A program made the position numbers and the translations under genes. Positions 47,201-58,657 of a stretch of 64,000 bases of DNA are shown piece by piece. Every line of letters starts with the position of its first letter. Position 1 is the stretch's first letter. The notes under the pieces are model-generated. The model saw only the letters and a list, made by a program, of their open reading frames with translations, was not told the origin of the DNA and searched no databases. Where the stretch lies: NCBI RefSeq assembly GCF_010183535.1, contig NC_071330.1:15605717-15669716 (forward strand), given 5' to 3'. The stretch is from Caenorhabditis remanei (taxonomy: Eukaryota; Nematoda; Chromadorea; Rhabditida; Rhabditidae).

Positions 47201-48775
47201 CTGTAGTTTGTTTATATTCCGGATTACTGTAGTTTGTTTTATATCCCGGATTACTGTAGTTTGTTTTATATCCGGATTACTGTAGTTTGTTTTATATCCC
47301 GGATTACTGTAGTTTGTTTTAAATCCCGGATTACTGTAGTTTGTTTTAAATCCCGGATTACTGTAGTTTGTTTTATATCCCGGATTACTGTAGTTTGTTT
47401 TATATTCCCGGATTACTGTAGTTTGTTTTAAATCCCGGATTACTGTAGTTTGTTTTATATCCCGGATTACTGTAGTTTGTTTTATATCCCGGATTACTGT
47501 AGTTTGTTTTATATCCCGGATTACTGTAGTTTGTTTTAAATCCCGGATTACTGTAGTTTGTTTTATATTCCGGATTACTGTAGTTTGTTTTATATCCCGG
47601 ATTACTGTAGTTTGTTTTATATTCCGGATTACTGTAGTTTGTTTTATATCCCGGATTACTGTAGTTTGTTTTAAATCCCGGATTACTGTAGTTTGTTTTA
47701 AATCCCGGATTACTGTAGTTTGTTTTATATCCCGGATTACTGTAGTTTGTTTTATATCCCGGATTACTGTAGTTTGTTTTAAATCCCGGATTACTGTAGT
47801 TTGTTTTATATCCCGGATTACTGTAGTTTGTTTTATATCCCGGATTACTGTAGTTGTTTTATATCCCGGATTACTGTTTGAAATGCCGATTTTTTGACGA
47901 TTTCAGCCAGTTTTAGACCGATTTTAGCTGTAAAAACGCAATTTCAGCCCATTTTCAGCCAATTTACTTTCAATTTTTCACTTCAAATTGACACTAACCT
48001 GTAGAGGCTGTGGAATAGCGGCGCCCGCAAGTTGTGGTCCCAACGCGGCATTTCCGAATTGTAGTCCTCCAGCTCCACCGCCTCCATTGACTCCATTCAA
48101 TTGCTGAAATTGTTGTTGGTGTGCCGTGAAGTACGGTATCGTATTTCCGCCGTTTGTGCCAAGGAACTGAAGTCCAGAAGTCAATCCTCCTTGAAGAATA
48201 CGCAACGCTTCCGCGTGTGCCTCCTGTTGTTGTTGTTGGACGATCGTTGGATTCGGTACTCCGGGTACCGGCGTCGGCGCGGCTACTGTAGCTGATGGGA
48301 CACCGCCCGTATTGATAAACAAGGATTGTGTGGTGGCTTGAGTCGGTTGTTGAGCTTGTCTTGCTGGGGAGATTCCGATGAGTGACTGGGGAACGCCTGG
48401 TGGTGGTGGATGGGCGGCCTGAAATAGTGCTAATTGGGGAAAAATTAAGCAAAAAATCGGTTTCTCTCCAAACAATGGTGTCTAGACTCCGCCCATTTTA
48501 AAACTTGTCTCTAGACTCCGCCCCCTTTAAACAATTGTCTCTAGACTTCGATTTTGCCTGTTTCTGACCAAATTTCGTGACACTTTTGCATTTTTTGAGC
48601 AAAGTTTTTGAATTTTACGCCTATAATCATCGACACTGCGCGAATTTTTATTTTCTCGGTTGAAAACACCGCATCAATTTCCGCGACTGATTATTTCAGT
48701 TGGCTCGGTATTCCTTGCCTCTTCGGTTTTATCTGGTTTGGTAGAGGAAGTTGACTGTGCTGGCGCTACGTCCAT
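41255..48775 (-). CDS. Gln-rich low-complexity protein exons
   Basis: Three confident phase-0 exons, 48418-47999 (140 codons), 41949-41791 (53) and 41455-41255 (67), join in frame. The first is Pro/Gln/Gly-rich with IVQQQQQEAHAEALRILQGG. The second looks helical (QQQRYLELVKQQLQTYPELV). The third is Gln-rich (QHTLQQQQIAQQQLL), prion-like in composition. A possible first exon is 48775-48719 (MDVAPAQSTSSTKPDKTEE), which would need a GC-AG donor. The 6-kb second intron is filled by the 27-bp satellite. The last donor is phase 0 and may splice to the GIY-YIG exon at 40731. Such Gln-rich proteins often sit in RNP granules; no family is assigned. Confidence 0.6.
42140..47875. repeat. 27-bp satellite, about 210 copies
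   Basis: The unit CCCGGATTACTGTAGTTTGT plus TTTATAT varies at its junction (ATATCCC, AAATCCC, ATATTCC). Being 27 bp, it stays in frame and produces long plus-strand ORFs of FISRITVVC and FYIPDYCSL repeats; these are artefacts. The variant order is not random: the run K-A-A-A-K-F-A-F-A-K-K-A-A (K, A and F being the AAATCCC, ATATCCC and ATATTCC units) recurs near 46180 and 47430 and in part near 45900, showing higher-order duplication. It lies wholly in an intron. Confidence 0.92.
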
Positions 48776-48913
48776 TTTCGATCTGAAATATTTTAGTTGT
48801 GTTGATGTATTTGGGGAAGTGTGCGATCTCTCGCATTCCCCTAGTATGCCAGAGAAAGTATACGGAGAGAACAAGAAACGGAAATTAGTGATTCATGATT
48901 GAAATTTGAATTA

Positions 48914-49357
48914 CAGTACTGGCCATAAAGAATGCGACACTTGGGGTTTTTAGTTGAAAATGGTCAACTTTGTGATTGTGACACGGCATCTCTGATATTT
49001 TCACAATATTGATTGTTTATGCACTATAGAGATCACAAATATAGTTTTATTTTTGTAGTTGACAATTTTTTGGTTGGGGGACATCCTAAGAAATTATGAA
49101 TCGTCAAAGCAAATGCTCGCAATTTCTGCCTTTTTCAGTTAAAAAGAGAGAATTCTGAGTTATTTAAATTGACTACCTGTAACTTCTTAGAATGTACCCG
49201 TGCAAAAAAGTTGTCAACTATAAAAACGAAGCTCTATTTGTGAGCTATACATTCCATAAGGAATCGTTATTGTGTGACTATCAGGTAGGCCGTGTCGCAG
49301 TCACAAAATTGACCATTTTCAAAACTGTAAATGTCGCATGCTTTATTACCAGTACTG
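48914..49357. mobile_element. Mariner-type palindromic MITE
   Basis: The ends CAGTACTGGCCATAAAGAAT and, inverted, CAGTACTGGTAATAAAGCAT are flanked by TA on both sides (48912-48913 and 49358-49359). Inverted similarity continues through AATGCGACA and the AAAATGGTCAA block towards the centre. TA duplication and a CAGTACTGG terminus fit Tc1/mariner elements. No transposase is seen. It lies about 140 bp upstream of the possible first exon of the Gln-rich gene. Confidence 0.75.
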
Positions 49358-49724
49358 TAAAAGAAGACTTGGAACGGACCAGGCTGGGACGAAAAAAAAT
49401 GCCCGACCCAGTCGGACCGTGAAGCACTAAAAAAAATAATATTTCTATTCGAAAATTTGCCTTGCAATTTTTTTGCAACATAATGTTATCTTGAAAAAAA
49501 TTCAGAAATTGAAATCTGAACCGACACCGTTTTCTGCAAGTTTGCTAAAAAAGAGTAATTCATGATTCAATTTTTTTTCTCCACACTTCTTCAATAAAAC
49601 ACCGTTAGTATGGGGTGTTGAAGATTTTTTGCCTGTTTGACGGCGGGTCACATTTTTTGTCCCAAAGTTGCATCGTTAATAACTTCCATCACTTTATCCT
49701 TTTTTCAAGATATTTTGGGGCAGT

Positions 49725-49830
49725 ATTGCCCGCCCTACGCGGGCCATCAAGCCCAAATTGTGGGCCACATGGCCCATTTTGTGGGCAAAGTGCCGAGATT
49801 CACCGCACAGCATTCCCCTCCTTTCACTCC
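49725..49830. repeat. Dispersed repeat shared with 57665-57775
   Basis: GGCCCATTTTGTGGGCAAAG and TGCCGAGATT, followed by ACAGCATTCCCCTC, correspond to CCCATTTCATTGGCAAAATG, CCGAGATT and CGACATTCCCCTC near 57725. This is a diverged two-copy sequence with no coding support. The interval 49358-50129 otherwise shows no gene. Confidence 0.55.
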
Positions 49831-50129
49831 TTCCCATTTATATCTAGAATTAACCCAATATATGAATGCTAACAACAATTCCAGTCAATATAATTTATTT
49901 ATAGAACCTTTTTTATATTACAGGCAACATAGTATAAGACACAAAAGTTATTAATGGTCAAAAACGGCAAAAAAAAGCAAGGAAATATTACGAGATGGCT
50001 CATAAACATATACTAGATAAACAAAGTGATTAGAAGTTTTTAGGGGAGATTGTGGAGTTGATTAATGCTTCTCGACTTGTGTTTGACGTTTTAAATTTCT
50101 CTGAACTAGGGTAGTGCATATTTGATGTA

Positions 50130-51012
50130 TTAGCTTACGTCTCTATAAGTCCATGTTCCGAAACGATCACCTTGAGTAGGCTGTGAATAAATGGCACGTT
50201 CCATCCTGTAAAAAAATAGAATGACGTGGTGTGTGTGATTTCGCTTACAAAGCTTCTCTCAAACAAGAATAGAAGCCGTCCTTTGATAAATAGGCGGTTC
50301 TGGCAAACGAGAGCATTTGATATGTTCTCTTATTAGCAGCAATTGAATCCCACGTTGCGAGGCATTTCAGTGTGGAGAAGTCATCACACCAAACATTGTT
50401 GTCGAGCTCTGGTTCGTTGATTCCCTAATAATGCAACTAAAAAGCTGTAAACGAAAAATTATATTGAAACCAATTAGAGAGTGCCTGACTTCTCATGTTT
50501 AAATATAGATCTTCCGAGAAAAATCTCTGATTAATGGGTTCTGTATATACCTCCAGCAAGACTACAAATCTGTGGCTCTCCTTCTCTCAAAACAGGTGAC
50601 ATTTTTTGTCGCCTTTTTTGCATTCAGTAGCGAATAATGCATATGTCCGTGCATCAGTATGACCGTGTAGTTAGGGTTTGAGAAGCACTCAGCGAAAGGC
50701 ATCGAGAACACAGTGACTTCGAATCCGAGCTTCTTAGCAAATTTTTCGCATTCTTGAGATATTTCTGGCATTCGACGCACACAACAATCATATTCAAGAA
50801 TTCCTGCACGAAATAAATCCAGAATTCCGTTTGAAACACGACAACGCAAACGTTCTGTAATTGAAACTTAAATTAGCGATGAAATGAAAAGTAATCTGCT
50901 CACCTGATAAATGTATCATTACGGGGACGGGTGGAGTATGTATGGCCTGTTGGAATTCCTTGATTTCCATATCCAGTTGGTGACACCCCCATCGAGAAAC
51001 TTCCAACACCAT
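50130..51012 (-). CDS. Unrecognised multi-exon gene, possible frame break
   Basis: Exons 51012-50904 and 50854 downwards join in frame (MVLEVSRWGCHQL, then RLRCRVSNGILDLFRAGILE with several Cys and HGHMHYSLL). This frame ends at 50562. Downstream exons 50424-50249 (ELDNNVWCDDFSTLKCLATW and so on) and 50205-50130 (MERAIYSQPTQGDRFGTWTY, stop) splice cleanly, and the segment before 50543 (ESHRFVVLLE) fits them, but that segment is one base out of frame with the upstream exon. Either an unseen intron lies near 50600 or the gene is broken. A hydrophobic FFFCITFTI before the ATG hints at a signal peptide starting further upstream. Confidence 0.45.
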
Positions 51013-51049
51013 TATTGTAAATGTGATACAGAAGAAGAATGTGAGTCTC

Positions 51050-52020
51050 TATAGTCAAGAATATCATGTTTCAATTCAACGTTCGAAATTCTCGCATTAG
51101 ATATTCCAGTATTTTATGCTTCATAATCGAGTTCCGTGTTTTTGGAATTCTAACAGGCAGCATTTTGTGAAGAAATGAAATTTGAGGGAAACCGTCCACA
51201 CGACACAACGTTCTCGTTAACTCCTTCATATCAACATATGATTATTTAGGTTGGAAGATTCGCCGTTATTTGTGTTATTATCAGGATCTCATAATACATA
51301 TTCGAGCGTTTCTCATTTTATTTAACACATTATCAGAAACACATCTAACACTCAGATTGGAAAAATCGTGTCGGTGTTTCACATCGGAATTTAATATCCT
51401 CGGCTCGTTTTGTTCAGTTTTATTAACGGTATAGGAGTATGGAGAACTTGCAACGAAATCATCTGAAAACGGCTGTAAGGCGGTTACTTGTGTTTTGAAT
51501 GTAGTGGAAGAGCGTCAAGGAGTGGAAGAAGGCGATTGTGGCAGCATAGAAGAACCAGAGGTCGACCAGAGTCTTCTTGATAATCTCTACCTTCATGGAA
51601 ACCCGTCTTTTTCAGCTTACAAAACGTGCTGAAGGTTCAGTGGATTATTAAAAACCTGTTTTCTCATTTGTTAACTAGATAGTTTTCTATTTTTCTCCAA
51701 CTCCTTTTTGTGAGGCTAAGATTATGTGGAACAGAGAAACGGATTTTTTATAAATTTCCAGCTAAAGATTTTATGTTAATTTTTTATCAAATTTACATTT
51801 GTACACACATTCGTGACCTAAATAGCGACATTTTCCTTCTTGGATGCACTTCCGAAAAATTCGAAATTTCAGTTTTTGAATTTTAATGATGTTAGGCTAA
51901 GATTTTGTGGAGCACTGTATAAATAAAATTGGACGAGGAAGGCAATAAAAAATAGATTTCAGCCATGAGGGCACCTGCGCTCTTTTGAATAAAATTAGAT
52001 TATCACCATGACGTCACATA
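51050..52020. other. No gene seen
   Basis: AT-rich interval with no convincing exon. It may hold the upstream exon and promoter of the minus-strand gene ending at 50130. Confidence 0.45.
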
Positions 52021-52028
52021 AACGAAAC

Positions 52029-53144
52029 GGCTCTATTACAGTTTAGGCGTCCTTTGAAAACTTAGACGTCCCTTAAAACACTTAGACGTCCCTTAAAACA
52101 CTTAGACGTCCCTTAAAACACTTAGACGTCCCTTGAAACATTTAGACGTCCCTCAAAAAACTTGGACGTCCTTTGGGGACCCAAAAGTCGTCCGAAATGT
52201 TTAGACGTCCCAAAAAATGTTTAGACGTCCCAAAAAACATATAGACGTCCCTTAAAACATTTAGACGTCCTTTGACGTCCCAGAATTAGGTTTCAAATAA
52301 TAAGACGTCCCAAAAATAGTTTAGACGTCCTTTGATATCCCACATTATGATAAAAAACATTTAGACGTCCCAAAAAATATTTAGACGTCCCAAAAAATAT
52401 TTCGACGTCCCAAAAAATATTTAGACGTCCCAAAAAATAATTAGACGTCCCAAAAAACATTTAGACGTCCCAAAAAATATTTAGACGTCCCTTGAACACT
52501 TTCAGTGACTTTTAGTGTTGAAGGGACGTCTAAACATTTTTTGGGACGTCTTAATGTTTTTTGGGACGTCTAAACATTTTTTGGGACGTCTAATTATTTT
52601 TTGGGACGTCTAAACATTTTTTGGGACGTCTAAATATTTAACACCAAATTTTGGGATTTAAAGGGACGTCTAAATTTTTTTTGGGACGTCTAAATATTTT
52701 TTGGGACGTCTAAACATTTTTTGGGACGTCTAAATGTTTTTTGGGACGTCTAAATATTATTTATCATAGTGTGGGATATCAAAGGACGTCTAAACATTTT
52801 TTGGGACGTCTAAACATTTTTTGGGACGTCTAAATAATTTTTGGGACGTCTTAATTTTTCCGACAATTTTTCGGATTTCAAAGGACGTTTAAATGTTTTT
52901 TGGGACGTCTAAATGTTTTTTGGGACGTTTAAACATTCCAAAGGACGTTTCAATTTACAGGGAAAAAATTTGGGCCTCAAAGGACGTCTAAATGTTTCAA
53001 GGGACGTCTAAGTGTTTTAAGGGACGTCTAAGTGTTTTAAGGGACGTCTAAGTGTTTCAAGGGACGTCTAAGTGTTTTAAGGGACGTCTAAGTGTTTTAA
53101 GGGACGTTCAAGTTTTCAAAGGACGTCTAAACTGTAATAGAGCC
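52029..53144. mobile_element. Palindromic element with GACGTC arrays and 8-bp target duplication
   Basis: The perfect terminal inverted repeats GGCTCTATTACAGTTTA and TAAACTGTAATAGAGCC enclose two opposed arrays of about 22-bp units, TTTAGACGTCCCAAAAAATA on the left and the complement on the right. They converge on a short centre near 52510. Exact AACGAAAC copies flank the element (52021-52028 and 53145-53152), a hAT-sized target duplication. Each unit carries the palindrome GACGTC. No coding capacity. Confidence 0.9.
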
Positions 53145-53235
53145 AACGAAACATACGTGCTAGTAGGTCAGAGGTCAGAGGTTTGTAAGCGGAAGAAACA
53201 CCGATATTATTAAGTTTTTTGCCGTAAAAGTTTCA

Positions 53236-54906
53236 TTAAACAATTAAAGGGTTTTTATGACAAAAGTGTGCAACAAATGAATTTGGATATTCCTGTAGTA
53301 GATCTTTATCCAGTCCTTCTTCCAACTCTTTCTCCTTGATATACACATCCAAATTAAAATTGAATTGATTGATAGTATTTTTTACTTGAAACCTTCTTCC
53401 AATCCATTTATTGTCAAGAAATACATCCGGACCATGTTCTGCATTGAACGCTGACGATTTCTTGAAACAGTGTAATCTTTCTGGCTCCAGATCATATCCC
53501 GGAGCAATTGACAACAATTCTTCCTTTTTCGTCTCCTCATTGAGCTTTTTGACAATTAGAATACTTACAAAGAACTTGATGTCTAAACTCAAATTCAGAT
53601 GTTGTTCCATAGTGACCACTTCTAATATTGTTGACATTTTCTTCTCAATGTTAACGACAGGTACAGCAAACCAGTGTGACAGGTCCATCGTTATTCTATC
53701 CGTAGGGAACATTCTTCTGATATTTGGAATAAAATTGTCGTATCCTCTGGGTTGGATCCCAATGAATTGGCGGTTGCCTAGATCTCTCACACAGTAAGAT
53801 GAATAAGACAAACTCACTTCGACATGGTTGAATTTCAAATCTGGAAATTGTAATTTCAAACAAGTTGGAGCAAACATCTATACCTGATTTCTTTGTTTTC
53901 AAATATGGATCATTCAACCTGACTTGAGTGAAATAGTCATACTGTTGCCATTCAACACTACACATTTCTTCATTTGTCATGTGCAACATACAGAGTTTGA
54001 TAGATTTCACATACCATTTTCTCAGAATGGTATCGATAACTTCTCGTGGCATATGCCTGTGATTATACTCTGAATCTGGCTCTTCATTCGGGAGTACTCT
54101 GGATTCATTTATCCATATAGCAAGTTTATCACAGGAGATGGTGGAGTGAATAGTGTTTTCCATTTCTTTGAAACATTCTTTTTTGTTCTTTGATTTAGAG
54201 ATACAGTACTCTGCAATATCTTCGAATAGTTTATCGGTCACATGCAGTTTCTTGTAGTTCTTTGAATAAATCATAGTTTGTAGTGTACTGAATCTCAATG
54301 GACCATATTCAAGACACTTTTGTGCAATATTTGAACATTTCTCACATCCATCACATGCTTCCTCCAGTCCAATCACTGTTTGGATGTGTGTACCTGGAAG
54401 GTAGAAAGTGAATACGAACGATTCTCAGTTTTTAGATGTCAACTCACCATTACTTCCAATCAGTTGAGAATGAATGAGGTCGTGAAGTCTACGCTTGAAT
54501 TTATCTTGCAACATCCACAGTTTTCTTGTTGTAATTTTTCTAACTTTCACACCAACAACAGTATTCAGAAAGCTGAAAAAGGATAAATATAATTAATACA
54601 ATACATCAACCCTTACATAAAATATGGCAGCACATCCTCATTATTGATTTTCCGATAATTGATATAAACAAAATCCTGCGGTCGTATGATTGTATCTTTT
54701 ATGTTATAAACGTATTCAATCTTCATTGTTCGATGATTTCTACTGATTAGCCGTAGAAATGTGTTATTTATTGATTTATTCACCAATCTAACATCCAAAT
54801 TCTTCCTGAAGTCATCGGAGAGATAGCTTAGAATGTTTTCTAGAAGATATCGGTTACTGAATACTTTTGCATACAGTATTTCAGTTACAGAGTTCATGGC
54901 AGACAT
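53236..54906 (-). CDS. F-box-like protein
   Basis: Exons 54906-54617, 54572-54448, 54393-53884 and 53840-53236 give 509 residues, all phases consistent; intron 3 is only 43 bp. Residues about 20-60 (NRYLLENILSYLSDDFRKNL, then VRLVNKSINNTFLRLISR) look like an F-box, the Skp1-binding motif of SCF ubiquitin ligases. The remainder holds a Cys cluster (CDGCEKCSNIAQKC) at about 150-165 and a long C-terminal region with no repeat or FTH-type motif that I recognise. The start was chosen at MSAMNSV, the first ATG in frame. Substrate adaptor function is inferred from the F-box alone. Confidence 0.75.
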
Positions 54907-55070
54907 TTCGACAGAGAAGAAGGGGATCAATACAGAACGGGAGAAAGAGAGGAGGAAGAATGAGACAATGTGAGAATGGCCACAGTCAATCTTATCTCAA
55001 CAATACCAATACCAGTTTCCCACGGTACAGATGGATATTTGAATGACCCTTTGACACCCAATTACAACCC

Positions 55071-55216
<146 letters not shown>

Positions 55217-55620
55217 TCATGATGTATTTATTGATCGAGTCCCTCATCTTTTTGTCAAAAGCTCCGTTTTGAATGAAAATATGAGAAAAATCAAAAAAAC
55301 TGAAAAAAATCGAAAAAGAGCAAAAAACAATATAGCAGTAGAATTTCGGCTCCAATCCTTCCGGTCGTCTCTCTCCGCGGCATAAATTTCACGCGCTATC
55401 TCAAAAAGTGTTCTACATTTATCAACTAACGCCTGATCCTCCAGATCCTAAATTTATCTAGAGAGAAAAAAACCCCCCGAAAATCCCCAGAAGCCCCAAA
55501 CTGAGTCCCATCTTGGCCCCATAGCGAGGCACTCTATCCGTCTCCCCGCAGACTCTGTCCAACAGAATCTTCGCGCAAAAAAGAAATAATAGAAAAATGA
55601 TATAATAAACAGAAAAATTA

Positions 55621-57170
55621 TCAAGTCTTCTTCTTTTTGAATCGTTGGAACGTTGAGTTTGCGTCTTTGGAACCTGAAAAATCGAGTACAATTTTTTCAA
55701 GATTTAGAAGCCTAAAACTACGTTTTGAATAGAGAAAATTTCAAAACATCTCAAAAAAATTGGCTAAAAATGGCTCAAAATTGACATGACCTACTTTTGG
55801 GGTTCTAGCCTGCCAAAACTCCGGCATCAAGATCTGTTTTTGTGTTTTTCTCAATCAGCACGTTGAGACAATTCAGAAAAGTACAATCATGGGTTTGGAA
55901 TAATTCGAAATTCGACTCTTCTGCGCCTTTAAAGCACCGTGACCTGGCGATCTTCCCGACGACACCCAAATCATTCCAAACCTAGTCGTCTTCATACTTG
56001 CAAAATATCGGCCCTTTTTTTACTCCGGCCCGGCCCGGAGTAAAAAAATAAGCACAATTATTTCACAAAATTTTTCGAAATTTTTTGAAATTTTCATCAA
56101 AAATAGTCCAAAATCCTATGTACACTTGAGTTTTATCGATATGAAACATATAAAATTCGACTTTTTTGCGAAAAAAGCAAAAAAAAATTTCAAAAAATTC
56201 AAAATTTCAAATTTTTGTACTGTGACCCGGGCCGGGCCGGTGAAAATTTTCAAATCAACCCGGCCCGGTCCGGCCTGTTGCAAGTATGGTCATCATTAAA
56301 CTTTTCTGAACCGTCTTAACGAGCTGATTCCAAAATCAACAATGAGAAATCGGCGTGGCTGAGATTTGGTACACTAGAATCCCAAATTGTTTTTCTTGAA
56401 TTTACGAGAACCAGACCCACGTCAAAAAGCAAAGTTTCTACCGCAACTATCCCGATTGTTTGAATTTTCAGTTATTCTGTTTCAAATCACTGTCAAGGAC
56501 TAGAATGCCATGTTTTAGGGTTTCTAAAGCCCTGAAATCTGGTTGCTCCTAATCAAAGGTATTTCCAAATACCGGTTATCCTTAAAACATGCAATTCTAC
56601 TTCAGTAAATTGAAGCAAAATAACTAAACATTTCAAACATTTGTGTCAAATTATAAAGAATAATCTTATTAGAAACTTCTCTTTTTCGAGAAAGTCATCA
56701 ATTATTTCTGAAAAGAACAGTAGTCCGTCACAGTTACCGTAAAACTATAGTTACCTTCAAGAACAAGTCACCTCATAATACTCGACCCTTAAACACATCA
56801 TTCTACAGAACTCTACTAATGGTGTCTAGAATCTCAAATAAAATTATATATTTTCTCTCTACAGTCTCTTTGATTTTCTGCATATTACTACTGACCTATG
56901 AATTTAGCGAATCCCATCGAATAAGAGATTGTAATCTTTCCGAATAACCAAATAAACGGACGAGCAATCGGCTGAGAAATGGCTTCTGTCCATCCGGGTG
57001 TCCTCTTAATCAGTGCGTACAACTGATTCTGTGCTTGAACACATCCCAACTCGATACCGAATAACAAGAAATAACCGAGATGATATCCGTGCCAAATTGC
57101 CAAATATGTCAGAGTGATCACATGAGATGCGAGTTTGTTGTTCAGCCAGCGGAGACGGCGGTGGATGTGA
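55621..57170 (-). CDS. MBOAT acyltransferase, 3' exons only (LPCAT3-like)
   Basis: Two exons, 57170-56896 and 55673-55621, join in frame and encode the last 110 or so residues. LTYLAIWHGYHLGYFLLFGI contains the conserved MBOAT His in a WHG context within membrane segments. RRLRWLNNKLASH just before it matches the LPCAT3/MBOAT5 pattern, pointing to a lysophospholipid acyltransferase of the ER. The protein ends FKKKKT, a dilysine-type ER retrieval signal. The donor after exon 57170-56896 is GTCAGT, slightly unusual. The acceptor at 57171 needs an upstream exon, which I cannot find in the remaining 6.8 kb, so the gene is either split by a long intron or truncated. A hAT-like element lies in its last intron. 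Confidence 0.7.
55993..56288. mobile_element. GC-rich foldback element, hAT-like, copy 2
   Basis: The ends CATACTTGCAA and TTGCAAGTATG with subterminal GGCCCGGCCC runs make a 296-bp element. The flanks GTCGTCTT and GTCATCAT match 6 of 8. It split a hairpin repeat (55858-56320), whose consensus CCTAGTCATGATTATACTTT explains the duplicated target. Confidence 0.8.
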
Positions 57171-58657
57171 CTGAAAATAGAGAATAGTTATGCAGATATG
57201 GGATAATTTGGAGGGAGGGGCGGGGTGATAGCGATTTTCAGCTCAAAATTGACATTTTCTACTGCAAATGTTGTCTGAAATTAAGTTTTGAGGTGAAAAC
57301 TCCACTTTTTTATAGAAAATATTCCAAACTTCTCATTCAGAAAGGTCAATTTTACGCTGAAAATTGGTGTTTTCGCTCTAAGAAACAATATTTAGACATA
57401 TTTTCGGAGCAAATTGTGCATTTTTCCTCAAAAACCTATTTTTCGCGCTGAAAAATGTCGTTTTTCATTCCAAAAAGGGGGTAACATTAAAAGCTGACGT
57501 TTTCCGACTGAAAAATGAACATTTTAATGTCAAAAACTCGTATTTTAATTTATTTCCATTCACTTTTTGGCAAAAGTGTCCGGTTCTCAAGTTGAACTTT
57601 TTTTCAGATTTTCCAGATGTCTACAATTTGCCTTTCTGTACGTATTCTCACATGTTTTTTTCGCACTGCATCCACAAAATGGGCCGGGCGCCTGCCCTAC
57701 CCCGGCACTTGTGGTCATTTGACCCATTTCATTGGCAAAATGCCGAGATTTGGTACAACGCGCGACATTCCCCTCAATTTATTTCTTCAGATTTAGCTCT
57801 AAAATTTGCCAATATACACATTTTTATACTATTATATTATTTATTTGTCAAATTCAAATTTAAATATCAAAATATCAAATAAAATTTCAGTAATTATGGA
57901 AATAAAATATATAAAATACCCTAGAATTGGTCAAACTAGGAGATGGAAAATAAGAATACAGTAGAAAGAAACAGTTTTGCATGAAAACTACAAATATACA
58001 AATTACAACAAAAAATCTGAAGTAAATTCGAAAATTAACAGAGCCGAAAAGTGGAGCAGCCAAACCACGTAGCTGATGGTTGATGATATTGTTAAATTTA
58101 TTCATTGTTGACCTGAAATTTGACAAGATTTTTTTTAATACAAAGAAGAGTGTTGACAGTCTCCTGGTCCTCGAATCAGGTTTCTGTCCCACTCCAAACT
58201 AAAATGTAATTCGTACCACTAAATTATTTTAAATTAGATTATACTTATTACGTATTTCACTTTCTGTTAATTATCTTCTTTTTGTCCTGCCTCTTTAACC
58301 CCATTTCAGGCGGAAGTAATATTCCATTCAATTCAAGTTGCCGCCAAAGTCTTGCCTGCGTCTCTTCAGTCAAAGGCGCACGCTACTTCCACGTCAGGTC
58401 TCACCACGCTCCGTACTCGACCGACTCCCCTCGACTGGCCTGAAGCCTTTTATAATTTAGTGTTCTTTTGTTTTTTTTTGTGTTTTAAGTGTGCTATTTT
58501 AACCGGTTTTATTGTAATTTTTGTAGAAGTAGTTGCAGAGCGTTCAGACATTCTTCAAAAGTATCCTTTACGTGTATCAGATACTTGCAGAGTCAGCCCT
58601 GTGTTCCCTCAATAACTATTTTTACACTATTCTTTCTTGTATTGTAAAGGGAGAACC

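Noticed and set aside
42241..47431. Many plus-strand ORFs of FISRITVVC/FYIPDYCSL repeats, up to 385 residues
   Set aside because: They are translations of the 27-bp satellite, present in more than one frame, and lie in an intron of an opposite-strand gene.
42140..47875. CRISPR-like array
   Set aside because: Repeats are contiguous with no unique spacers, and the sequence is eukaryotic.
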